This document shows positions 40,753 through 48,632 of a stretch of 54,771 nt of DNA, piece by piece. The stretch spans positions 1-54,771 of the forward strand of contig CAJAVP010000022.1 in the NCBI GenBank assembly GCA_903945375.1, in the 5' to 3' direction. Under the pieces are notes generated by a model. The model was given only the letters and a program-made list of their open reading frames with translations. It was not told the origin of the DNA and did no database searches. The position numbers were made by a program, and so were the translations under genes. How positions within the stretch are numbered: the stretch's first letter is position 1; each line of letters starts with the position of its first letter. Origin of the DNA: an uncultured Methylococcaceae bacterium. Lineage in GTDB: Bacteria > Pseudomonadota > Gammaproteobacteria > Methylococcales > Methylomonadaceae.

Positions 40753-41424
40753 TCAGCGTCCTGGTTTGGGATTGATGCCATACAATAGCAATAAGACGAC
40801 AAATGAAAATATCAACAAACAAGCGGCTAACCAATGGGCTTGCGCGTATTCCATTGCTTCGACATGATTGTAAATTTGTATCGACACGACGCGCGTTTGG
40901 TTAGGAATATTACCGCCAACCATTAAAACCACGCCAAATTCGCCTACGGTATGGGCAAATCCCAACACCGTTGCGGTCATAAAACCGTGTCTGGTTAAGG
41001 GCATGACAACACTGAAAAAGGTATCTAATGGGCTAGCGCGTAAGGTGGCGGCAACTTCCAAAGGGCGTTCCCCGATTGCCGCAAAAGCGGTTTGCAGGGG
41101 TTGCACGACAAAGGGTAAGGAATACAGGACTGAGGCAACAATTAAGCCGCCAAACGTAAATGGCAAAGTGCCCAAGCCCAGTGCTACACTTAATTGTCCA
41201 ATGATTCCCGTCGGACTCATGAGTATTAATAAATAAAAACCCAGCACACTAGGCGGTAACACCAAAGGCAGCGCCACTAGGGTATTGATAACGCGCTTCC
41301 AGCGGGAGGTCGTACGCACCAGCCACCACGCCATCGGTGTTCCGAGTAGCAGCAAGCAGACGGTGGCAATACAGGCAACCTGGAGCGTTAAAATGAGTGC
41401 TGTAATATCGTCTGCATTTAACAC
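40753..41424 (-). CDS. modB: molybdate ABC transporter permease ModB
   Basis: ModB is the membrane channel of the molybdate importer. The 223-residue protein has about five membrane helices, with the conserved VLPPSVLGFYLL, the LPFVVQPLQTAF segment, and the EAA coupling loop EVAATLRASPLDTFFSVVMPL followed by HTVGEFGVVLMVGGN. Length and motifs are typical. It lies 9 bp after modA. Confidence 0.95.
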   Translation of the reverse strand: MLNADDITALILTLQVACIATVCLLLLGTPMAWWLVRTTSRWKRVINTLVALPLVLPPSVLGFYLLILMSPTGIIGQLSVALGLGTLPFTFGGLIVASVLYSLPFVVQPLQTAFAAIGERPLEVAATLRASPLDTFFSVVMPLTRHGFMTATVLGFAHTVGEFGVVLMVGGNIPNQTRVVSIQIYNHVEAMEYAQAHWLAACLLIFSFVVLLLLYGINPKPGR

Positions 41425-41433
41425 CGTGATAAC

Positions 41434-42204
41434 CTAGGGTTTTACAGCTAAACCATAGCCATATTTTTCAATAATGGCTTGAGCTTTGGCAGTTTTCAAG
41501 AAATCCAGCAAAGCTAAAGCCGCCGGATGCGTTGCACCATTTTTTAATAACACCGCATCTTGGCGAATAGGTGCGTAAAAATCTGAGGGTACGATCCAGC
41601 CTGAACCCTCCGCTATTTTGCCATCTTTAATGACTTGCGAAACGGCGATAAAGCCCAGTTCGGCATTACCGGTGCTGATAAATTGCTGTGTTTGAGTGAT
41701 ATTTTCACCTAATACTAACAAGGGCTTAATACGTTCTTCCAAACCCAGTTTTTTTAACACTGTCATAGCGGCTTCGCCATAAGGCGCGAGTTTAGGATCG
41801 GCAATTGCCAGATGCTTGAAATTGCCGAATGACAATACCTTACCTTGTTGATCAATAAAATCTGGTTTTGCTGACCATAGAACTAAGCGTCCTAGGCTAT
41901 AAGTGAACTGCGTACCCGCAACGGCAAATTGTGAGTCAATGAGTTTTTTGGGTTTTTGCTCATCGGCAGACAAAAACACCTGAAATGGTGCACCGTTTTC
42001 AATTTGTGCAACAAATTTTCCAGAAGCACCGAACGATAACCCCACTTGATGACGGGTCTCTTTAGTGAACTCGGCGGCAATTTCTTCCATCGGTTTTGTG
42101 AAATTTGCGGCGACGGCCACTAAAACCGATTCTGCTAAGACCGTCTTCGTTGTTATAAACGCACTCAGAATTAACAATAAGCGTATGAGTTTGATAGAAA
42201 ACAT
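41434..42204 (-). CDS. modA: molybdate-binding periplasmic protein ModA
   Basis: ModA captures molybdate or tungstate in the periplasm. The 256-residue precursor has a signal peptide (MFSIKLIRLLLILSAFITTKTVLAE, cleavage probably after the Ala of VLA). The mature part starts VAVAANFTKPMEEIAAEF and contains GLSFGASGKFVAQIENGAPFQ, where the Ser residues bind the oxyanion, then ENITQTQQFISTGNAELGFIA. Molybdenum demand suggests nitrate reductase, formate dehydrogenase or nitrogenase elsewhere. A candidate operator lies 157 bp upstream. Confidence 0.95.
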   Translation of the reverse strand: MFSIKLIRLLLILSAFITTKTVLAESVLVAVAANFTKPMEEIAAEFTKETRHQVGLSFGASGKFVAQIENGAPFQVFLSADEQKPKKLIDSQFAVAGTQFTYSLGRLVLWSAKPDFIDQQGKVLSFGNFKHLAIADPKLAPYGEAAMTVLKKLGLEERIKPLLVLGENITQTQQFISTGNAELGFIAVSQVIKDGKIAEGSGWIVPSDFYAPIRQDAVLLKNGATHPAALALLDFLKTAKAQAIIEKYGYGLAVKP

Positions 42205-42360
42205 AAAAAATACCTGTATTAATTAATGGGCTGAAGAGTCAGCATCATAATCCTGAAAAAATCTGGATTGAGCACGTTTTGTTACTCTGTCTTCATGTGA
42301 GTTTAGCAATGATGATGCCAATCTATGATCGAATGGTCAATTACTTATTTAGGAAAGGTA

Positions 42361-42390
42361 ATAGCGATTGAATTATACGGTAACCGCTAT
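42361..42390. promoter_or_regulatory. inverted repeat upstream of modA and ccmF, candidate operator
   Basis: ATAGCG (42361-42366) and CGCTAT (42385-42390) are perfect inverted half-sites with an 18-base AT-rich spacer, in the divergent gap between modA and ccmF. The overall span resembles ModE-type operators (AT-rich palindromes with CG(C/T)TAT half-sites), but the match is partial and unproven. The same 355-bp gap (42205-42559) holds a GA dinucleotide run at 42411-42423 and an unused GGAGG at 42452-42456. Confidence 0.3.
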
Positions 42391-42559
42391 GGCTTGCCAA
42401 TTTAAGACAAGAGAGAGAGAGAGTATCTTAATGGCGTGTTTTAAATATCCGGAGGTAGTCAGTATTTTTAGGGCAGGAAGTATTTGTGGTCAAATCTTTG
42501 GGCATCGGCTAGCATTACACGACAACTAATTATTCCCTACTATATAACTCTATTTTGTA

Positions 42560-44509
42560 ATGATTCCAGAACTCGGACACTTTTCTCTCATTCTTGCTTT
42601 GTGCATGGCCGTGGTGCTAGGCACGTTACCTATCATTGGCGCATTCCGTGGCTTGTCAGGCTGGATTGCGGTGGCTAGACCGGCGGCTTTCGCACAATGG
42701 CTCTGTATGGTGGTGGCTTACGGTTGTTTGACATATAGCAGCTTAATTCATGATTTTTCTGTCGCTTATATCGCTCATAATTCCAACACTGCCTTGCCGA
42801 CCTTGTATTTAGTGTCCGGCGTTTGGGGGGCGCATGAAGGCTCATTGTTATTATGGGGCTTGGTGCTCTCCTGTTGGACAGCATTGGTGGCGCGATTTAG
42901 CAAAACGATTCCTGATGCCACGGTGGCGCGTGTGCTGGGCGTAATGGGCTTGGTGTCGATTGGCTTTTTATTATTTTTATTACTCACCTCCAATCCTTTT
43001 GAGCGATTATTTCCCATCCCGCCAGAAGGACGGGATTTAAATCCATTACTGCAAGACCCCGGTTTAGCGATTCATCCGCCTATGTTGTATATGGGTTATG
43101 TTGGTTTTTCGGTGGCGTTTGCGTTTGCTATCGCGGCCTTATTAGAAGGTCGATTGGATGCCGCTTGGGCACGTTGGTCGAGACCTTGGACAAATATGGC
43201 GTGGATGTTTTTGACGTTAGGCATTGCCTTGGGCAGTTGGTGGGCTTATTACGAACTCGGCTGGGGAGGATGGTGGTTTTGGGATCCCGTTGAAAATGCG
43301 TCCTTTATGCCGTGGTTAGTAGGTACCGCTTTAATGCATTCATTAGCCGCAACGGAAAAACGCGGCGTGTTTAAAACCTGGACGGTATTATTAGCCATTT
43401 TTGCATTTTCACTGAGTTTATTGGGCACGTTCTTAGTGCGTTCCGGCGTCTTGACCTCCGTTCATGCCTTTGCCAGTGACCCGACACGCGGCTTGTTTAT
43501 CTTGATATTTTTGGCGGTTGTGGTGGGCGGCTCGTTATTGTTGTACGCCATTCGTGCACCGTCTGTTAAAAGCAGTGCCCGTTTTGAATTGGTCTCTAAA
43601 GAATCGGTGATTTTGCTGAATAATGTCTTATTGGTGGTCACCGCCTCCAGTATTTTGTTGGGCACTTTATATCCGCTAGTGATTGATGCCTTGGGCTTGG
43701 GCAAAATTTCAGTAGGCCCTCCATATTTTAATGCGGTGTTTGTTCCCTTAATGGCACCACTGGCGTTGGTCGTGGGTGTTGGTGTGTTGTTTCGTTGGAA
43801 AAAAGACAGCTTAAGTGACTTGTTTTATCGGGTGCGCTGGTTGGCTGGGGCATGTTTGTTGGGCGGCTTAAGTTTGCCATTGCTGATGCCTTTCTATGCG
43901 TGGGGCGCGGTATTGGGATTAACGCTGGCGTTGTGGACAATGGGCATGACCGGCTTGGCATTTGTCGATCGATTAGGTGTTAAAGGATGGACTTGGCAGC
44001 GACTGGCAAGTATTCCTTCGGGCTTTTATGGCATGACGCTGGCGCATTTAGGCATTGCCGTATTTGTGACGGGCATTACCTTGACATCGGTTTATAGCGT
44101 CGAAAAAGATGTGCGGATGTCGCCTAATGACACCTTGGATATGTCCGGCTATATTTTTCAATTTCATGGAGTTAAGCAAACCCAAGGGGCTAATTATCTC
44201 GCCGAGCAAGCGTTTATCACGGTCAGTCATCACGGCAAACAAATTGCCGAGCTAGCCCCGCAAAAACGTGTGTATCAAGTGCAAACCATGCCGATGACAG
44301 AAGCAGCGATTGATGCTGGCTTGTTTAGGGATTTATTCGTCGCTATCGGTGAACCGTTAGGCGACCAAGGGGCTTGGAGTTTACGAATTTACTATAAGTC
44401 TTTTATCCGTTGGATTTGGTTAGGGGCGCTGTTGATGGCCTTAGGGGGATTATGCGCGGCTTGTGATCGGCGTTATCGTTTGGTCAAAAATACCCCTAGT
44501 CATGTGTAA
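42560..44509 (+). CDS. ccmF: cytochrome c-type biogenesis protein CcmF
   Basis: CcmF, with CcmH, is the haem lyase that attaches haem to apocytochrome c in the periplasm. The 649-residue polytopic protein starts MIPELGHFSLILAL and has NSNTALPTLYLVSGVWGAHEGSLLLWGL, then the haem-handling tryptophan-rich loop WGGWWFWDPVENASFMPW starting near Trp235, and about 14 membrane helices. A periplasmic beta-rich segment near 510-610 (VEKDVRMSPNDTLDM) precedes the last helix. NrfE is a close paralogue. No other ccm gene is in the window, so this is an isolated copy. No clear ribosome binding site. Confidence 0.9.
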   Translation: MIPELGHFSLILALCMAVVLGTLPIIGAFRGLSGWIAVARPAAFAQWLCMVVAYGCLTYSSLIHDFSVAYIAHNSNTALPTLYLVSGVWGAHEGSLLLWGLVLSCWTALVARFSKTIPDATVARVLGVMGLVSIGFLLFLLLTSNPFERLFPIPPEGRDLNPLLQDPGLAIHPPMLYMGYVGFSVAFAFAIAALLEGRLDAAWARWSRPWTNMAWMFLTLGIALGSWWAYYELGWGGWWFWDPVENASFMPWLVGTALMHSLAATEKRGVFKTWTVLLAIFAFSLSLLGTFLVRSGVLTSVHAFASDPTRGLFILIFLAVVVGGSLLLYAIRAPSVKSSARFELVSKESVILLNNVLLVVTASSILLGTLYPLVIDALGLGKISVGPPYFNAVFVPLMAPLALVVGVGVLFRWKKDSLSDLFYRVRWLAGACLLGGLSLPLLMPFYAWGAVLGLTLALWTMGMTGLAFVDRLGVKGWTWQRLASIPSGFYGMTLAHLGIAVFVTGITLTSVYSVEKDVRMSPNDTLDMSGYIFQFHGVKQTQGANYLAEQAFITVSHHGKQIAELAPQKRVYQVQTMPMTEAAIDAGLFRDLFVAIGEPLGDQGAWSLRIYYKSFIRWIWLGALLMALGGLCAACDRRYRLVKNTPSHV

Positions 44510-44565
44510 CCCAAGCCACACAATCGATGATCTATTGTTAACTTTCAGCTGAATTAAGGAATTTT

Positions 44566-47106
44566 ATGAAGCCTATTATTCGCCCAATTTGTTTCAGTTT
44601 GTTGCTTGCCAGTCCGGCACTTTGGGCGATGTCCCAGTCGACCAACGAGATGGCTGCGTTAGTTGACAGCCGTCATACGCTACATAAAGATACTAATCCG
44701 TTGCCTAATTTTGTTTGGGCATCAAGCGATCCCAGTCGTAAAGCCTTACGTGCTTCGGCGGCTGCATTAAGCGATGCTCAAATTGCTCAGTTCGCGGTTA
44801 CACAGTTACAACGCTATGCACCACTTTATGCATTGAATAATGCCGCTCAACGCAGTGCCAAAATTCATGCTGTCCATCGACTGGCGGAGGGAACGACCAT
44901 TGTCCAACTGGCGCAGCACGTACAGGGTATTGAGGTATTTTCACGACGCATGAGTTTTTTGCTGGATAACCGTTTGCAATTACACGCTATTTCTGGAAGC
45001 TTAGTGCCGCAAGTCAGTACGGCTAAAGCGGCGACAAAGCTCAATGCTCAGCAGGCGATTGCTCAAGCGTATTTCGACTTGCATCATGAAAAACGGCCTA
45101 AAGACGCATTCACGCGGCAAAAACACGACAAAAATTATCAATGGTATGGTCTTGATAGTGCAGATGCTGCGAAAACCGCACACCGATTAACGCAACCGAT
45201 TCGAGTTAAAAAAGTTTGGTATCCGCAGACGCAAGCTTTAGAGTCGGCGTTCTACATCGAATTAAACTCTGAAAACCAGCATTATGCGTATGTTGTTTCT
45301 GCCAAAACAGGCGATATTTTGCTTAAACATAGTATGACACGTCATGAAAGCGCAGGGTTCAGCTACCGCGTTTATGCTAATGCAACGGATGAGATGCCTT
45401 ACGACAGTTCGCTAGGTAATAGTTTGACACCTTTGCTGTCTGCACCGACACAAACGATCACCCCCGTTTTATCGAACTTAATTAAATTAAACTCAGGGCC
45501 AATTAGTACGAGCGACCCTTGGTTGCCAAACAATGCCACACAAACGATTGGCAATAATGTAGAAGCTTACGCTGATCTGCAAGCACCGGATGGTTTCAGT
45601 TTAGGGGATTTATACGGTCAAGTATCTGCGCCTTTGCAATTTAATTACCGCTATCAATTTGCACTGCCCAGCTCTTTGAAATACCCTAAGCAAATCCATG
45701 CAGCGATTACCCAAGCCTTTTATACCACCAATTTTGTTCATGATTGGCTATACGATCATGGTTTTGATGAGATTTCCGGCAATGGTCAACAGGATAATTT
45801 CAGTCGTGGTGGTATTGAAGCGGATCCTATGCACGTAGAAATTATGGATTACAGCGGTATTGATAACGCTGATATGTCAACGCCATTAGATGGTGAATCA
45901 CCCACTATGCAGCTTTATTTGTGGTCGAATCCAGGTAAAAAAGCATTGATGGTTACGATAAATAGCAGTACGCAAAATTATATGGTCACCAGCGCCAGTT
46001 TTGGTGCCCAGAAATTTAATCTCAATAATAAAAAAATTGTGTTGGTGGATGATGGGGTTGCCTTGCAAGCCGATGGTAGTTTGGGTTCTACAGCGGATGC
46101 CTGCCAAACGCCGTTGCTAAATGCTGCTGAATTAAAAGGGGCGATTGCTTTAATCGATCGGGGCGATTGTCTCTTTGTGGAAAAAGTCAAAAATGCACAA
46201 GATGCCGGAGCGGTTGGGGTGTTAATGGCTAATAACAAACCCGATGCCATGATTGTTATGGGCAATTCTGGATATCCCATTTTTGATAAGTCGGTTATTT
46301 TGCCGGTGTTGGGAATCAATCAGGATGCTGGATTAGCGATTAAGCAGGCACTGACCGCTGCCTCAACTGTCACGGCGCTCATGCAACTGAAACAATTACC
46401 ACAGATTAACAGCGCATTAGACAATACAATTGTTATCCATGAATGGGCGCATTTTCTTAGCGATCGATTGGTTTGGCTAGATAATAATCAAGGTAATTCA
46501 ATGGCAGAGGGTTGGAGTGACTTTTTGACACTGATAGCTATTGTTAAAGAGTCGGATCGGCTTATTCCCGGTAACGAGCAGTTCCAAGCACCATATGCGA
46601 TGGGACAATATGCAAACTCTGGGATATTATCTGACTATAGATATGGGATTCGTCGTTACCCTTACTCAACCAATCTAAAAATAAACCCACTGACATTAAA
46701 ACACATTAGTCTTAAAGTCCCTTTGCCTGCAAATATTCCTATTGCGCCAGGTGCCAGCACAACGGGTGCAGATAATACGGAAGTCCATAATGGCGGAGAA
46801 GTATGGGCATCGATGCTTTGGGAAGTTTACGTGGGTCTATTAAATGACACACAGCGTTTGAGCTTTAAAGAGGCACAAAATCGAATGTTGGATTATTTAG
46901 TAGCCTCATTAAAAATGACCCCCGCTAACCCGACTTTCTTAGAAGCACGCGATGCTTTACTGGTTGTCGCTAAAGCGCGTGATTTGGCGGATTATCAAAT
47001 TTTTTGGCAAGCATTTGCTAAACGTGGTGCGGGTGTGGATGCCGTTGCCCCGCCTCAGATGTCAAAAACTCAGCGTGGCGTTGTAGAAAGCTTTGATTTG
47101 CCATAA
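44566..47106 (+). CDS. secreted M36 (fungalysin) metalloprotease with PA domain
   Basis: The 846-residue precursor has a signal peptide (residues 1-21, ending ALWA). An FTP/propeptide region (about 90-250) includes AEGTTIVQLAQHVQGIEVFS and YVVSAKTGDILL. The M36 catalytic domain is split by a PA domain at about 475-605 (CQTPLLNAAELKGAIALIDRG, VKNAQDAGAVGVLMANN). The zinc site is IHEWAHFL with His625, Glu626 and His629, and Glu648 in MAEGWSDF. The following GEVWASMLWEVY is also conserved. It is probably exported by the general pathway and then a type II system to digest extracellular protein. It lies 56 bp after ccmF, with AAGGA before the ATG, and stands alone in function. Confidence 0.9.
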   Translation: MKPIIRPICFSLLLASPALWAMSQSTNEMAALVDSRHTLHKDTNPLPNFVWASSDPSRKALRASAAALSDAQIAQFAVTQLQRYAPLYALNNAAQRSAKIHAVHRLAEGTTIVQLAQHVQGIEVFSRRMSFLLDNRLQLHAISGSLVPQVSTAKAATKLNAQQAIAQAYFDLHHEKRPKDAFTRQKHDKNYQWYGLDSADAAKTAHRLTQPIRVKKVWYPQTQALESAFYIELNSENQHYAYVVSAKTGDILLKHSMTRHESAGFSYRVYANATDEMPYDSSLGNSLTPLLSAPTQTITPVLSNLIKLNSGPISTSDPWLPNNATQTIGNNVEAYADLQAPDGFSLGDLYGQVSAPLQFNYRYQFALPSSLKYPKQIHAAITQAFYTTNFVHDWLYDHGFDEISGNGQQDNFSRGGIEADPMHVEIMDYSGIDNADMSTPLDGESPTMQLYLWSNPGKKALMVTINSSTQNYMVTSASFGAQKFNLNNKKIVLVDDGVALQADGSLGSTADACQTPLLNAAELKGAIALIDRGDCLFVEKVKNAQDAGAVGVLMANNKPDAMIVMGNSGYPIFDKSVILPVLGINQDAGLAIKQALTAASTVTALMQLKQLPQINSALDNTIVIHEWAHFLSDRLVWLDNNQGNSMAEGWSDFLTLIAIVKESDRLIPGNEQFQAPYAMGQYANSGILSDYRYGIRRYPYSTNLKINPLTLKHISLKVPLPANIPIAPGASTTGADNTEVHNGGEVWASMLWEVYVGLLNDTQRLSFKEAQNRMLDYLVASLKMTPANPTFLEARDALLVVAKARDLADYQIFWQAFAKRGAGVDAVAPPQMSKTQRGVVESFDLP

Positions 47107-47177
47107 TGTCTGACGCTAAGGTAATTATTCGGCGACCCAATTAACACGAAACACGACTCAAACAAGACTTAACCTTT

Positions 47178-47193
47178 AACGGTGTTCCGTTTT
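47178..47193 (+). terminator. weak hairpin after the M36 protease gene
   Basis: AACGG (47178-47182) and CCGTT (47187-47191) form a 5-bp stem with a TGTT loop and a TTTT end at 47190-47193. The stem is short, so this is only a candidate terminator between the convergent protease and ureE genes. Confidence 0.3.
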
Positions 47194-47215
47194 AGTTGGT
47201 AGCCAGAAATTTAAA

Positions 47216-47641
47216 TCAGTGTGCTTGATACGCCCCTGCTTCCGGTTCAAAAGGGAGTGACTCCTGCGTGACAGACAACCCCAAACCCTCAATCATTCGA
47301 TCTAGCACAGGGTCGTTCAGATAGCGCAATTCATTGGGCAATATTTGTAAATGAATATGCCGATTACCTAAGTGGTAACACGCACGCGCTAATAGCAAGG
47401 TATCCTGACTACGAATCACCGACAAACTTTCGGGAGCGGCCTTGATAAGCACCTTAAATTTTTCGCTACCGGTTAGTACAACACCAGAGCGTAAATACTG
47501 TCCACGCGGCATAAATAAGCCCACCGCAACACCGCCATCCGTGCAAGCCGGTAAGCGACTTTTCTGACGGGCTTCAAAAGGTAAGGTTAGGCTATCATCG
47601 GTTGGACTATCTGCGGGGGCAAGTTCGGTCAGTTTTAGCAT
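47216..47641 (-). CDS. ureE: urease accessory protein UreE
   Basis: UreE is the nickel chaperone that supplies the urease active site. The 141-residue protein has the N-terminal peptide-binding domain (LTLPFEARQKSRLPACTDGGVAVGLFMPRG) and the metal domain LLARACYHLGNRHIHLQILP, followed by VLDRMIEGLGL and PFEPEAGAY. The key bridging histidine in GNRH is present. The later histidines seen in well-studied UreE (HHDH) are replaced here by LNDP, and the usual histidine-rich C-terminal tail is absent: the protein ends two residues after AYQ. It follows the response regulator after 38 bp. No urease structural gene or other ure gene is in the window. Confidence 0.9.
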   Translation of the reverse strand: MLKLTELAPADSPTDDSLTLPFEARQKSRLPACTDGGVAVGLFMPRGQYLRSGVVLTGSEKFKVLIKAAPESLSVIRSQDTLLLARACYHLGNRHIHLQILPNELRYLNDPVLDRMIEGLGLSVTQESLPFEPEAGAYQAH

Positions 47642-47679
47642 GATGTTTTATCTGTTTTAAAGTGTAGTGATAACGGGCG

Positions 47680-48618
47680 TTATGTTCCACGTTGCTGTAA
47701 CACCATTGTAACCGCTGCTGCGCGTGTCACAACGCCAAGTTTTTCAAAAATATGCTCTAAATGTTTATTAATAGTGCGCGGGCTGTTGCCTAAAATCAGC
47801 CCTATTTCTTTATTTGTTTTGCCTCTGGATATCCACATAAGGATTTCCGCTTCACGAAAAGTTAATCCCAACGAATCGCGCAAAGCCGATAAATCCCAAG
47901 TCTCTGTGCTTTTATGCAATAGTAATAAGTATTCACCGGCTTGAGCCGACGCCGCCATTTTTGCCGAAAATCCTTCATTATTCTGATATTCAAGTACTTG
48001 ATCGTGTTGATCTGTTGCATTTTGGATCTGTGTTTTAAACCAAGCCTGCAAAGGCAAAGGCAGCTCATCCCCCAAATTGAGCAGAGAAGACTCGCCCAAG
48101 GTACGGATATAATCATCCAACCATTGTTTACCGGTCGGAGTCAGCCAACAAATACGCGCCTCGGCATCAATACTCAGTGCAGAAAACTCGCCCTGCTGCA
48201 AAGCCGTTTCTACACGTTGAACGGTGCGAGCCTGCCTAAGATGGACATCGATACGTGCCAAGACTTCGGGTGGACGAATGGGTTTAACCAGATAATCTTG
48301 TGCACCTTCACCAAAGCCACGCAACAAATCATCTAATTCGCTTAAACCGGTCATGAAGATTACTGGAATTGCTGCCGTCGCGGGGTCATCTTTTAAGCGA
48401 TGGCAAGTCTCAAATCCATCAATTCCTGGCATCATGACATCAAGCAAAATGATATCCGGTTTGATATAGCGCATTTGCTCAAGAGCCGAAAGCCCATCAG
48501 TTGCCACTAACACACGATACCCTGCTTCTGAAAGTGTATCGGACAATACCGCCAAATTGCCCGGTGTGTCATCGACAATCATAACCGTGCCTTTGTGGTT
48601 TATTAGTGTCGCTATCAT
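47680..48618 (-). CDS. response regulator, receiver plus LuxR-type DNA-binding domain
   Basis: The 312-residue regulator has a receiver domain (residues 10-125) with MIVDDTPGN and phospho-acceptor Asp in IILLDVMMPGIDG. A middle segment of about 100 residues resembles a PAS-like insert (ALSIDAEARICWLTPTGKQWL). The C-terminal LuxR helix-turn-helix reads LTFREAEILMWISRGKTNKEI, then SPRTINKHLEHIFEKLGV. The ATG at 48618 has GGGAGG 7 bases upstream, better than a TTG at 48624. It is 14 bp after the hybrid kinase gene, its likely partner. Confidence 0.9.
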   Translation of the reverse strand: MIATLINHKGTVMIVDDTPGNLAVLSDTLSEAGYRVLVATDGLSALEQMRYIKPDIILLDVMMPGIDGFETCHRLKDDPATAAIPVIFMTGLSELDDLLRGFGEGAQDYLVKPIRPPEVLARIDVHLRQARTVQRVETALQQGEFSALSIDAEARICWLTPTGKQWLDDYIRTLGESSLLNLGDELPLPLQAWFKTQIQNATDQHDQVLEYQNNEGFSAKMAASAQAGEYLLLLHKSTETWDLSALRDSLGLTFREAEILMWISRGKTNKEIGLILGNSPRTINKHLEHIFEKLGVVTRAAAVTMVLQQRGT

Positions 48619-48632
48619 GTGCAAACCTCCCG

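Noticed and set aside
42411-42423. GA dinucleotide run
   Set aside because: Too short (13 bases) to call a phase-variable repeat, and it is not in a coding region or between promoter boxes that I can identify.
42205-42559. molybdenum-cofactor riboswitch upstream of modA
   Set aside because: No extended paired structure resembling the Moco motif could be traced by eye; only the simple palindrome is supported.
45978-46319. 113-codon open frame on the minus strand
   Set aside because: Lies opposite the PA domain of the M36 protease; composition is a shadow.
47941-48336. 131-codon open frame on the plus strand
   Set aside because: Antisense to the well-supported response regulator, with no ribosome binding site or motif.
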